Shown here: in pieces, positions 49,045 to 57,611 of the stretch
Numbering within the stretch: position 1 is the first letter of the stretch
How the letters are laid out: each line of letters starts with the position of its first letter
Assembly: GCF_023715725.1 (NCBI RefSeq)
Contig: NZ_JAMBOT010000009.1
Coordinates: 84,747-148,746, forward strand
Direction: 5' to 3'
DNA from: Paenibacillus pasadenensis
GTDB lineage: Bacteria; Bacillota; Bacilli; Paenibacillales; Paenibacillaceae
DNA: 64,000 nucleotides
Position numbers and translations under genes: made by a program
Notes under the pieces: generated by a model
What the model was told of the DNA's origin: nothing
The model's database searches: none
The model's input: the letters and a program-made list of their open reading frames with translations, nothing else

Positions 49045-50121
49045 ATGCCGGATGAATCCTACACGACGGAAGACATCGCCCGTCTGCTCAAAATATCCAA
49101 GTTAACGGTGTACGACCTGATTAAAAAAGGTGAGCTGCCCGCGTATCGGGTTGGCAAACAAATGCGCGTGGACGCCTCCGATCTGGAGGCTTACAAAAGC
49201 AAAGCAAAAAAGCTTGCTTTCGCTGCATCGGGAGCGGCAACGGCAGTTCCTTTAAATTCATCCTTGAATCAGGACGGCTCGGAAGCTCTTAAAAGTCGCG
49301 ATGAGGACGTCGGGCAGCCGCAATCGTCCGCACCGGCTGTAGAACTGCCTATGAGCAGCGAGCTGCTTCCGAACGGCCGAACCGGACGGGAGCGGCTGCC
49401 GAAAGAGCGGGAAACTGCCGCCCGGACAGTGGTCATAACGGGACAGGACCACGGGCTAGACCTGTTGGCGTCTTATTTGACGAGGGCGGGGTATCGTCCG
49501 CTGCGCTCTCATAAGGGAAGTTTGGACAGTTTGGTTGATATGTACCGCGGGCTGTCGGACTTGGTAAGCACGCATTTATGGGATGGAGATACTGGAGAGT
49601 ATAATCTCCCGTATATCCGCAGGCTCCTGGTCGGCTCGCCGCTGCGCGTCGTCAACCTGCTGCAGCGGAACGCAGGGCTGTACGTGGCCAAGGGAAATCC
49701 GCATCGGATAACAGGATGGGACGATTTGGGCCGACCGGGCCTGCGTCTTGTTAATCGCGAGCGCGGAGCGGGAGCGCGCGTGCTGCTGGAGGAGCAGATG
49801 AGGCTGCGGGGCCTATCTTCCCGGAAGCTCCAAGGTTACGAGCACTGTGTGAACAGCCATTTGGAAGTTGCTGCGGCAATTGCATCCGACGAGGCTGATT
49901 ACGGAGTCGGAATGGAAAAAACCGCCGCGCTTGTCCCAGACATAGAATTCATCCCGCTCATCGTGGAGCGGTATGACTTAGTCATACTTCGTACTACTGA
50001 AAACGAACAGCTGCTGTCGGAGCTGGAGCGGATTCTGGCTCTGCCGGCCTTTCGCCGGGAGCTTGGAGCCATTACGGGCTGCGATGTATCGCAAACGGGC
50101 TCCGTCTGGCTGGAGATTTAA
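49045..50121 (+). CDS. Excisionase-type HTH fused to a substrate-binding-like domain (molybdate-related regulator)
   Basis: 358 residues. The N-terminal HTH_17 (YTTEDIARLLKISKLTVYDLIKKGELPAYRVGKQMRVDASDLEAY) is followed by a variable linker (about 60-125) and a COG1910/PBP-like domain (about 128-355) with NLLQRNAGLYVAKGNPHRITGWDDLGRPGLRLVNRERGAGARVLLEEQM and HLEVAAAIASDEADYGVGMEKTA. Such fusions commonly sit with molybdate or tungstate transport genes and sense the oxyanion or the cofactor in the cytoplasm. It is divergent from modAB, supporting that role. Confidence 0.87.
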   Translation: MPDESYTTEDIARLLKISKLTVYDLIKKGELPAYRVGKQMRVDASDLEAYKSKAKKLAFAASGAATAVPLNSSLNQDGSEALKSRDEDVGQPQSSAPAVELPMSSELLPNGRTGRERLPKERETAARTVVITGQDHGLDLLASYLTRAGYRPLRSHKGSLDSLVDMYRGLSDLVSTHLWDGDTGEYNLPYIRRLLVGSPLRVVNLLQRNAGLYVAKGNPHRITGWDDLGRPGLRLVNRERGAGARVLLEEQMRLRGLSSRKLQGYEHCVNSHLEVAAAIASDEADYGVGMEKTAALVPDIEFIPLIVERYDLVILRTTENEQLLSELERILALPAFRRELGAITGCDVSQTGSVWLEI

Positions 50122-50491
50122 GCAGCGGCGCAGCATGAAACTCTTATGAAATGAAGGCATGGATGCCGATTGACGCTTCAAAAGTGCTCGGCATCTGCAG
50201 AGTGCAATTGCAGGTAACAAAAACAGAAAACAGAAGCAAAAGCAGATAAAAATAACAGACGGCAAAAGCGGAGTGCTGAGCGATGAGCTGGTTTGAGAGC
50301 AGAGGAAGATAAGGAAGGGGCGCAGGTTTTTGATTGCGCGGCCCTTCTTTTTCTTTTGTGCTGGGTTCAGGCGGATGGGATGTGAGTAAAGTGCGTTGAA
50401 TCATGCTTTTGAAGCAGTGCTGGAACCTGACCTCTGGTGCAATCTCCCTTCAATGCGCCGCTGCCCTTTGCGGTAAAGCGCTAATATCAGG
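50122..50491. other. Intergenic region after the HTH-PBP regulator
   Basis: Apart from a hairpin with T-rich tail at 50312-50355 (GAAGGG..CGCA with TGCG..CCCTTC), which probably terminates the regulator gene, I see no gene or repeat. Confidence 0.5.
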
Positions 50492-50552
50492 TTGACAGAG
50501 ATAGAGCGGGTTCCGTATAGTGACTTTATAAATAAAATACTTTATAAAGTAT
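50492..50552 (+). promoter_or_regulatory. Promoter of the MFS gene with 16-bp palindromic operator
   Basis: TTGACA (50492-50497) and TATAGT (50516-50521) have an 18-bp spacer. A perfect palindrome, ATACTTTATAAAGTAT (50537-50552), and an upstream half ACTTTATAAA (50523) follow the start point. This is a typical repressor position. The palindrome overlaps an ATG at 50551, arguing that translation starts later, at 50602. Confidence 0.7.
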
Positions 50553-50601
50553 GCAGCTGTTGGAAACGCCGCAGAAGCAGCTGAAAGGGGCATTAGAAAA
50601 C

Positions 50602-51960
50602 ATGCTTTACCCTCGCATGTTTCGGATTTTATGGGCGGGACAGAGTATTTCCAATCTTGGCGATACGCTCTATCTGTTGTCCATCGTAACAATCGTTTAT
50701 CAGCTGACAGGCTCGGCGTTATTCTCCTCTCTCGTACCAATTGCCCGTGTCGCAGGTCAACTCGTCTGCGGAGTTGTTGCGCCAATCGTGATGGACCGGG
50801 TTCGGCTGACGCTGCTCATCAAGCTGTCTCAGCTTCTGCAGGTAGTTGGATTTATCCTGCTTCTTCTGTTAAGCAGAGGAATGGCGGAAACGGACATTCC
50901 ACTGGTGCTGGGACTGATTGCGGTGCTGTCATTCACAGACGGCATAACCACTCCGGTGCGCAATGCGCTTGTGCCGCGATATACAGGCAAAAAAGAGCTA
51001 TTGCGTGCAAACGGCCTTATGTCTACGACCGATCAAGTTGTCATGATGGCAGGCTGGTCGGCCGGGGGCGTAGTTGTCGCTTGGCTCGGCGCTTCTGCCG
51101 TTATGACGGGAACACTCGTCATCTATGCTGCCGCGCTTCTGCTTACGCTGCCGCTGCGAGAGCCGGCTCCGCAGCATGAGCCGTCCGTTGAAGCAACGCC
51201 AAATCAACCTTTGGCCGAACCGCAGCAGCCCGGCATGGGAGCGGAATTGCTCTCTGCCGAAGTTGCTGCGACCGCCAATGTGCTTAATGAGCCCCAACAG
51301 AATAGCGGAGCCTGGCAGTCGGTCAAGGAAGGCTGGCAGAACATTTGGCGCAACCCTGTGCTGCGGGTGCTGATTGTAATCGATGCAATCGAAGGAACGG
51401 TCGGCGCCGCCTGGATCGGGGCTATGATGCTGGTGTACGCGACGGAGCAGCTGCAATCCGGTGCGGAATGGTATGGCTTTATAAACGGCGGTTACTTTGC
51501 CGGCTGTATTGCTGGCGGTCTGCTGGTCGTTGCCTTCACGCGCCGCCTGTCGGGCCACCCTGCTCTCTCTATTGCTGCGGGCGCTGGCATTATGGGAGTA
51601 TTTACCGTGATTTTTGCCTGGACGACGTCGCCGGCGCTCGCCCTGGCGCTGGTGGTGCTGATGGGACCGCCGCAGGAGCTGCGAAATGTCATGCGCCGCA
51701 CCGTATTCCAGCAGGCTTGTCCGCCGGAACAGCTGCCTAAGGTAATGAGCGCAGAAAATACGCTCGTATATTCCCTTTTTGGCTTATCCGTCGTTCTGCT
51801 GTCGTGGATGGCAGACCGCTGGGGAATTGAGGTCGTGTATACGATGACTGGGCTCTTTTATCTGCTGACAGCGCTGCTTGCCTCGTTGTACCGGAGGCAG
51901 ATTCAGGCAGGAGCGGACGGGAAACCGGCTGATAGGCTGGATGAACAGGCAGTCAGCTGA
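50602..51960 (+). CDS. MFS transporter (drug-efflux type)
   Basis: About 452 residues with twelve hydrophobic helices, of the MFS_3/enterobactin-exporter-like group: FRILWAGQSISNLGDTLYLLSIVTIVYQLTGSALFSSLVPIARVAGQL and DGITTPVRNALVPRYTGKKELLRANGLMSTTDQV. A long hydrophilic loop (about 195-250) separates the two halves. ATG 50602 follows AAAGGGGC, and the alternative ATG at 50551 lies in the operator palindrome. The substrate is unknown; a repressor site suggests inducible efflux. It ends 8 bp inside the convergent gene. Confidence 0.88.
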   Translation: MLYPRMFRILWAGQSISNLGDTLYLLSIVTIVYQLTGSALFSSLVPIARVAGQLVCGVVAPIVMDRVRLTLLIKLSQLLQVVGFILLLLLSRGMAETDIPLVLGLIAVLSFTDGITTPVRNALVPRYTGKKELLRANGLMSTTDQVVMMAGWSAGGVVVAWLGASAVMTGTLVIYAAALLLTLPLREPAPQHEPSVEATPNQPLAEPQQPGMGAELLSAEVAATANVLNEPQQNSGAWQSVKEGWQNIWRNPVLRVLIVIDAIEGTVGAAWIGAMMLVYATEQLQSGAEWYGFINGGYFAGCIAGGLLVVAFTRRLSGHPALSIAAGAGIMGVFTVIFAWTTSPALALALVVLMGPPQELRNVMRRTVFQQACPPEQLPKVMSAENTLVYSLFGLSVVLLSWMADRWGIEVVYTMTGLFYLLTALLASLYRRQIQAGADGKPADRLDEQAVS

Positions 51961-52813
51961 TTTTGACGCCGAATCCGGCAAGCTGGCTGCGGGCCTGCTC
52001 GGCGATCGAGAGATAGCGCCGCTCCTGCTCGACGATTTCCTCCCATTGTTTGAGCAGACGCCGTCCGCCGTCCACCATAGCGGAGAGCGAGCGCTCCATC
52101 AACGCTGATTCCCCTTTGCGGGCGGCTGCCGAAAAGTCCTTCAACGCATCCTTAAGAGCGGCCTCTGGAATTCGGGCTGACGATTTGCGGACGCGCTGCG
52201 CGTCGTTCAAGCTGTCCATACCAGAGAGTGTTTTGCGGATGGCCGTGATTTTGGCGGTCCGCTCGCTTTTCAGCTTTTTGAGCTGCTCCTGCTGAAGCCG
52301 CAGGGACTGCCGGGCAAGCTGGACGGCGGCTTGCATCGTATCCGCCTGCATTCGCAGCGCCTTTGCAGCTTCTTTGCTGGAGCCGGCAGCGGCACGAATA
52401 CGCTTGTTCAGCGCCGTATATCCGGCATACATTGGCTCATAGACCGACTTGGCCTTTGCTACGCGGCTTTCCTGAGCGCGAATAGCTTCGCTGTCAATTG
52501 AAGCGGACGCCTGGCGGACGGCGGTGCTAAGCTTCAGCGCATCCGCATGCAGATTTTGCGACTGGCTGCGTGAATCGGATAATCGCTGGAGCAGAGCCGA
52601 GTATTCCTGGCGCTTCCTGTTCAGACGGTCGGCTGTGGCGGAGTCTGCTTTGGCGACAGCTTTCTCAAAGCCCGTTTGGGCAGAAGGGCTGATTTCCAGG
52701 GAGGCGGCCTCGCTGATAGAAGGCGAAAATAGCAGAGCAAAGCAGCCTGCAAGGACGACGGAAACAATTAATAATGAATAGTGATTAATCGGGAAAGAAA
52801 TGAACCGGTTCAT
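51953..52813 (-). CDS. Secreted helical/coiled-coil protein of unknown function
   Basis: About 286 residues. A signal peptide (hydrophobic core LLIVSVVLAGCFALLFS, likely cut after SEA-A) precedes an almost entirely helical, Lys/Arg/Gln/Ala-rich mature region with long coiled coils (for example ALRMQADTMQAAVQLARQSLRLQQEQLKKLKSERTAKITAIRKTL). A possible lipobox LAGC lies within the signal core but is poorly placed. GAGGAGG is 6 nt before the ATG at 52813. No known family. Confidence 0.6.
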   Translation of the reverse strand: MNRFISFPINHYSLLIVSVVLAGCFALLFSPSISEAASLEISPSAQTGFEKAVAKADSATADRLNRKRQEYSALLQRLSDSRSQSQNLHADALKLSTAVRQASASIDSEAIRAQESRVAKAKSVYEPMYAGYTALNKRIRAAAGSSKEAAKALRMQADTMQAAVQLARQSLRLQQEQLKKLKSERTAKITAIRKTLSGMDSLNDAQRVRKSSARIPEAALKDALKDFSAAARKGESALMERSLSAMVDGGRRLLKQWEEIVEQERRYLSIAEQARSQLAGFGVKIS

Positions 52814-52845
52814 CATATACCTCCTCAAATTGCTTCCAGAACGCA

Positions 52846-52893
52846 GAAAAGCACCGCAGCAAACAGGCTTATTAAGCCGTTGCTGCGGTGCTT
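52846..52893 (-). terminator. Intrinsic terminator after the methyltransferase gene
   Basis: Read leftward, AGCACCGCAGCAA pairs with TTGCTGCGGTGCT and is followed by TTTTC. It lies between the methyltransferase stop and the next leftward start. Confidence 0.85.
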
Positions 52894-52954
52894 CCGCATT
52901 AAGAAAGGGTACATATGTTCGTGAGTCAACTATATCTGACTGCCCTAGAAGCTG

Positions 52955-53953
52955 TCAAGACTCTTTAACGCATAAATGCACAAAACGCACAAAATTGCCT
53001 TTGGTAAGCCGGGCAGTCTCCTGAATTCGATACCCGGCTTCACGAATAATCGGCTCAATCGGCTCTGTCGTAACAATAACGGCGCGAGCGGCCAAGCGGC
53101 GAAGAGCTTGCAGCATATCCAGCTGTTCCTCCGGAGGCGAAACGGAGCAGAGATTGTACGGCATGTCCAAAATGGCCGCGTCGAATCTTCCCTCCAAACT
53201 TCTCATATCTGCAATAGAGACAAGATTGGCGGAATAGCCGAAATGCTCCAGATTGGCACGCGCTCCCGTTGCGGCGAGCGGATTGAGATCGCCGCCGCGA
53301 ATGTCGACTCCCATGGAGAGCGCTTCTAGCAATACAGTGCCGATTCCGCAGCAGGGATCAAGGAGCCGTTGTCCCTCCGGTTCGGGAACGGCGATGTTGA
53401 CGGCGGCGCGAGCCGCCCGTGTCGGCAGAGCGGTGGAATATTGGCGTGGTTTTTCCTGATGACGAAGCCAGACCGGCTCCGCTTCATGCAAAATCCCGGT
53501 CAGCCAGCGGCCCGCGAATCGGGTAAGGCCAAAAACGATATCGGGCCGCTTTAAATCAGGCTCGCCTTCAACCGCAAGGCCAAGCCGCCGTTCCAGCGCG
53601 AGTCTTTTGTCGTTGTCCGGCTCATCAACAACACCTGTTTTTACGTAGCGAGACCGAAAGGTGAGACTGCCCGAGGATAGCGAGGCTGCGGCAACATCCA
53701 TCAGCTCATCGTCGCTCCCGCAGTCCAGCCGGATATCCAGCCGCTGCTTGATGAAAGGGCTTCGGCTCGGCTCAATCTGCCGCGCATGGCGGAAAGCCCG
53801 CGCCTCTTCGTCCAGCTGCAAGCCTGGAAATAGACAGCTAAGCTCAAGTGAGCATAACTCCGCCTCGGATTCATGGCGGGCGTATGTGTATAAATAGCCT
53901 TGGCCGTTTCGTTCAGAGCGGTCTGAGGCGGTAAGTCCATCAGTTAAAGTCAT
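52955..53953 (-). CDS. TRM11-like RNA methyltransferase
   Basis: 332 residues. The C-terminal Rossmann-fold methyltransferase domain has AdoMet motif I LLDPCCGIGTVLLEAL, ending of motif II IRGGDLNP, and motif IV ILDMPYN, a variant of the NPPY/DPPY catalytic motif as in TRM11/Trm14 tRNA guanosine N2-methyltransferases. The N-terminal part (about 20-160) contains YTYARHESEAELC and RFAGRWLTGILHEAEPVWLRHQEKPRQYSTALPTRAARAAVNIA, typical of THUMP-like linked proteins. Substrate RNA is not decided. AAAGGAAACC precedes the start. Confidence 0.82.
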   Translation of the reverse strand: MTLTDGLTASDRSERNGQGYLYTYARHESEAELCSLELSCLFPGLQLDEEARAFRHARQIEPSRSPFIKQRLDIRLDCGSDDELMDVAAASLSSGSLTFRSRYVKTGVVDEPDNDKRLALERRLGLAVEGEPDLKRPDIVFGLTRFAGRWLTGILHEAEPVWLRHQEKPRQYSTALPTRAARAAVNIAVPEPEGQRLLDPCCGIGTVLLEALSMGVDIRGGDLNPLAATGARANLEHFGYSANLVSIADMRSLEGRFDAAILDMPYNLCSVSPPEEQLDMLQALRRLAARAVIVTTEPIEPIIREAGYRIQETARLTKGNFVRFVHLCVKES

Positions 53954-54165
53954 TGCGGTAAGGTTTCCTTTTAGTCATAGAGTGGGTCGTACTGCATGCG
54001 CAGCCGATGCTTCATTGTACCTTGCCGGAGCGGCGCAAGCCAGCTTCGGCAGAGGTGAAGCGCTGCTGAAAACGTACTGGGGAAGGGGGCGGCGGCGACA
54101 ATCACCGCAATTGCAAATAATCTGCGTGCCGCAAGCGGCGGACGCAGGTTATCGAAGATCCTAAA

Positions 54166-55653
54166 TTATAATGGCGAGTAAAAGTTCTGCGTGTAATAGT
54201 TGTTGTGAACGCCGACTCCAAGACGGGTAAAGCGCTCATGCAGCATCGCTTTCCGGTGACCGGAGGAATTCAGCCAGCCGTTATGGGCCTCGATAGCGGT
54301 ACGATAGCCGTAGGCGATATTTTCGCCCGCTGCGCTATAACGAATGCCTTCGGCTTGCATGCGGTCAAACGGATCTATGTTGTCAGGATTTGTATGATCG
54401 AAGAAATCGCGTTTGTCCATATCTGCACTGTGCTTGCGGGCCGAAACAGCCGCTGTATCGTCCCAAGCCAGAGCTGGCAGGCCTTTTTTGGCGCGCAGCG
54501 CGTTTGTCAGGTCAAACACCTGACGTTCGGAGGCTCTGGCCAGCTGTTCCGCGCTTGGCGCTGAGGCGGACGGGCTGTTCGTCTGGACAAACAGAGCATC
54601 CAGCTTGCCGCCGTCAAGCGCGTCCAGGAACAGGGTTGTTTTGATACCGCCCGATGTAAACGAAAACCGCTCATCCGACGCCGGAATTTGCTGGCCCGTC
54701 TGCTCCTTGAGCGAGGCTGCGCTCATGCCGGGGAGGAGCGATTTCCACAAGCCGCCGCCTTCGCCGAACGCCTCGGGCGATCCCGAATATAGAGCAACCA
54801 CTTTACCGCCGCCAACTCCCGCTTGCATGTAACGGGAATAATCTTTGTTATAAATGTACCAGATAAAGCCGTCCTGCGTCGGGTCTTTGCGGTCCGGGGC
54901 TCCGAGCGTCTGCAGCAGCGACGCCTCGCTGTCTCCGAGCTGCACGCCGCGCAGCTCCGGCCCTGCGCCAGCCGAATCCGGCGTCGGAGCCGGCGTGGCG
55001 GAAGGCGCCGGAGTAACCGTCGGCGCAGGCGTTGCCGAAGGCGTGCCCCCGGTTGCGGGGTACGCCTTCAGCATGCGGCGGAGGAGGGCTGCCGCCTCCG
55101 CCCGGGTAAGCGTGCTGCCGCTCTCATAGCCGGCAGCAGTCGACGCCGTGCGCCCGCTCGCGATCCCTTCCGCGAGCAGCCAGGCCACGGCGTCCTTTTC
55201 GCCGCCGGAGCGCCCGGCGACGGAGGCAAGCAGCTGCGCCGCCTCGCCCCGCGTATAGCGGGCGGACGGCTGCGCAGCATGGAACGCCGCCCAGCTCTGC
55301 GCGGCGGCGGCGGTGTAATACGGCGCGTGCCAAGCCGCGCCGGGGGCTGCGCCTGCGGCGGGCGCGACGCCGTAGGCGCGCGCCGCAAAGGCGAGGAATT
55401 CCGGCTCGCTCAGCGCGCCGGAAGGGCGGAAGCGGCCGTTGCCGTCGCCTTGGGCGATGCCTGCGGAAGCGGCCCAGGCAATGTCGCTTGCCGCCCAGTG
55501 CTTGGCGGGCACGTCGGCAAAACGCGCAGCGGCCGCCTCGGCATGCGGCGTTACGCCGCCTCCAAGCAGCGAGGCGCCGAGCAGCAGAGCTGCTGCCAGC
55601 CGGATAGGCGTAGCGAATCTTTTTGGCAAGGAATCTATCGTTAGTTTTGTCAT
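54166..55653 (-). CDS. SLH- and CAP-domain secreted protein
   Basis: 495 residues. After a signal peptide (ending near AEA-A), an S-layer-homology region (about 40-195) starts ARFADVPAKHWAASDIAWAASAGIAQGDGNGRFRPSG. A Thr/Pro/Ala-rich linker (198-228) precedes a CAP-associated domain (about 232-300: GVQLGDSEASLLQTLGAPDRK...FIWYIYNKDYSRYMQAGV). The C-terminal CAP/SCP domain (about 375-495) has the conserved His and Glu in ARKHSADM, HTNPDNIDPFDRM, GENIAYG and NSSGHRKAMLH. Likely anchored to the cell wall through SLH; the function of bacterial CAP proteins is not settled. High GC. Confidence 0.88.
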   Translation of the reverse strand: MTKLTIDSLPKRFATPIRLAAALLLGASLLGGGVTPHAEAAAARFADVPAKHWAASDIAWAASAGIAQGDGNGRFRPSGALSEPEFLAFAARAYGVAPAAGAAPGAAWHAPYYTAAAAQSWAAFHAAQPSARYTRGEAAQLLASVAGRSGGEKDAVAWLLAEGIASGRTASTAAGYESGSTLTRAEAAALLRRMLKAYPATGGTPSATPAPTVTPAPSATPAPTPDSAGAGPELRGVQLGDSEASLLQTLGAPDRKDPTQDGFIWYIYNKDYSRYMQAGVGGGKVVALYSGSPEAFGEGGGLWKSLLPGMSAASLKEQTGQQIPASDERFSFTSGGIKTTLFLDALDGGKLDALFVQTNSPSASAPSAEQLARASERQVFDLTNALRAKKGLPALAWDDTAAVSARKHSADMDKRDFFDHTNPDNIDPFDRMQAEGIRYSAAGENIAYGYRTAIEAHNGWLNSSGHRKAMLHERFTRLGVGVHNNYYTQNFYSPL

Positions 55654-55865
55654 AAGGTTGAGTTCCTTTCGGGATCATGGTTCTATTAATTGGACGCATA
55701 TTAGGCGATTCCGGTTGTGCTGCCGCACCAAAAATGGTTCGGAAGTCATGAGAAAAGGGCTCGGCTGATTAAGCCAAACCCTGCGCTTCACGGAACAGAT
55801 TTCGATTTTCAACGCGACAGGGAACTATAATAGACCTAGCATTTAAATCAGGAGAGTGATTGCTC

Positions 55866-56375
55866 TTGCAGACCATTCCGATCCAGGCTCGAAAATACGG
55901 GGGCATTCCGCACTACGAGTGGGAAACAACGCTCATCGAGGCAACCGGAGAATATGTGCTCGTGAAAGGAGAGAGGCTGAGAAAGCTCGTCCATCACAGC
56001 AAGGGCAAGACGTTCATCGTCGATAACCCGACCCTGGAATTTTTGCCGTTGAACCAATGGTTTACGGCCAGCGTGCAGCTCCACCCGAACGGTGCGTTAA
56101 GCTACTACTGCAATATTTGCATGCCTCCAGCGGATAAAAACGGCTTCATTGAATTTATCGACCTTGATATCGACATCATTAAACAGCCCGGCGGAGACTG
56201 GGAGGTCGTCGACGAAGACGAGTTCCGCGAGCATGCCATAAAATTTGGCTACCCTGCCGAGCTAATCGCCCGAACGGAATCCGAGCGGGATTTGCTGCTC
56301 CGTCTGATTAAAGAGCGGAATTTTCCGTTCGACGGCTGGCTGGAGGCGAAGGTGCAGGAGTTTCTTTCCGTTTAA
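55866..56375 (+). CDS. DUF402 family protein (putative nucleotide phosphatase)
   Basis: About 169 residues in the DUF402/YgaC fold: YEWETTLIEATGEYVLVKGERLRKLVHHSKGKTFIVDNPTLEFLPLNQWFTASVQLHPNGALSYYCNICMPP and FIDLDIDIIKQPGGDWEVVDEDEFREHAIKFGYP. The acidic DLDIDI and EDEFREH segments are the likely metal site. Characterised members hydrolyse nucleoside tri- and diphosphates. Two TTG starts are possible; 55866 has the better spacing from GGAGAG. TATAAT near 55826 is a likely -10. Confidence 0.87.
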   Translation: MQTIPIQARKYGGIPHYEWETTLIEATGEYVLVKGERLRKLVHHSKGKTFIVDNPTLEFLPLNQWFTASVQLHPNGALSYYCNICMPPADKNGFIEFIDLDIDIIKQPGGDWEVVDEDEFREHAIKFGYPAELIARTESERDLLLRLIKERNFPFDGWLEAKVQEFLSV

Positions 56376-56448
56376 AATGACAAGCCCGGACCCAGAGAGC
56401 ACAAGCGACTGCTATACAAACAGCCGAGCTTCAACCAATACCGCGATT

Positions 56449-56495
56449 AAAAGGGCCGGAGCTAGGCGCAGCGTGCGCTTGGACCGGCCTTTTTT
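56449..56495 (+). terminator. Intrinsic terminator after the DUF402 gene
   Basis: AAGGGCCGG and CCGGCCTT enclose an inner GCGCA/TGCGC stem and are followed by TTTTT. Confidence 0.85.
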
Positions 56496-56681
56496 ATTCT
56501 GGACGAATTTTAACTTCGGGCCAAGTAAGTGGAGTGTTGCTGCCGGACGGCTAGCTTCTGGAGCTGTTTAAGAAGAAACCGGCTCAAAAGCAGTTAATCA
56601 ACGGAGTGCTGCCAGTTTCGTATGGCCTAGTCCGGCATGGTATAATCTTGAGCACATTAACCGCCCGACAAGGAGCCGCTT

Positions 56682-57611
56682 ATGAGGATTGGATTTCGCA
56701 CATTAAAAACAGCGGTCGGCGTCAGCTTGTCCGTCTTGATCGCCCAGCAGCTTGGACTGCTGAACTTTGCCTCGGCGGGCATCCTCACTTTGCTCTGCAT
56801 TCAAAAAACGCGCTGGCAGTCATTCCATGCCATTTGGGAAAGACTGCTGGCTTGCCTTGTCGCCATCGTTATTGCCGGCCTGGTGTTTGAGCTGATCGGC
56901 TATCACTCGCTGCTGTTTGTTCCGATCTTTTTGCTGCTGATTCCTTTATGCGTTAAGCTGCGCTGCAGCGGAGGCATCGCCAGCAGCTCGGTTATTATGA
57001 TGCATGTGTATATTCAAAAGGATTTGACGCTCTCATTTATCGGCAACGAGCTGCTTATTATTCTGATCGGCCTCGGGATGTCGCTTGCCGTCAATCTGTA
57101 TATGCCGGGCAACGAGCGCAAGGTGCTGGAGCTGAAGCGGCGGATTGAAAGCCGGATTGAAACGATTTTGCGGGAGCTGGCGATATACCTCAAGGACGGC
57201 AGCAGCATATGGGACGGCCGCGAACTTCTGGAGCTGGAGCAGCTGCTCGTTCAAGCCAGGGCGCTCGGGGTACAGGCAACGGAAAATGATTTCAGCGGCC
57301 GGCGCAGCCTGTTTTATTCCTATTATGAAAGACGGCGCAAGCAGGTCGATATACTGAAAATCATGATGCCGCTCGTTTCTCAGGTGGACACAAGACTGGA
57401 GCAGGGGCGGAACATCGGGGAGTTTCTGGACGATCTTGCGGATCATTGGAACACCATCCCCGGCGGGAGGGACTATCAGGACCGGCTGAAGGAAATTCGC
57501 GTGTACCATAAGGAGCTGCCGCTGCCGGAATCGCGCGAGGAATTTGAAACGAGAGCCAGCCTGTACAGCATGGCGAATGAGCTGGAGCGGTTTATTTTAA
57601 CGTTGGATTAA
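56682..57611 (+). CDS. Aromatic acid exporter family (FUSC-like) membrane protein
   Basis: 309 residues. Four hydrophobic helices occupy the N-terminal half (IGFRTLKTAVGVSLSVLIAQQLGLLNFASAGILTLLCIQKTRWQSFHAIWERLLACLVAIVIAGLVFELIGYHSLL and following), and a soluble helical C-terminal domain follows NLYMPGNERKVLELKRRIE. This matches the ArAE_1/YqjA family. Transport of aromatic acids is known for related FUSC proteins but not shown for this branch. AGGAG precedes the ATG. It overlaps the convergent LysR gene by 15 bp. Confidence 0.85.
   Translation: MRIGFRTLKTAVGVSLSVLIAQQLGLLNFASAGILTLLCIQKTRWQSFHAIWERLLACLVAIVIAGLVFELIGYHSLLFVPIFLLLIPLCVKLRCSGGIASSSVIMMHVYIQKDLTLSFIGNELLIILIGLGMSLAVNLYMPGNERKVLELKRRIESRIETILRELAIYLKDGSSIWDGRELLELEQLLVQARALGVQATENDFSGRRSLFYSYYERRRKQVDILKIMMPLVSQVDTRLEQGRNIGEFLDDLADHWNTIPGGRDYQDRLKEIRVYHKELPLPESREEFETRASLYSMANELERFILTLD

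Noticed and set aside
54823..55644. 273-residue plus-strand frame opposite the SLH-CAP gene
   Set aside because: Extremely Arg/Gly-rich product caused by the high-GC antisense strand; no motif.
55068..55653. Possible horizontal origin of the SLH-CAP gene from its high GC
   Set aside because: The GC excess is confined to Ala/Pro-rich linker and SLH codons and is explained by amino-acid composition.
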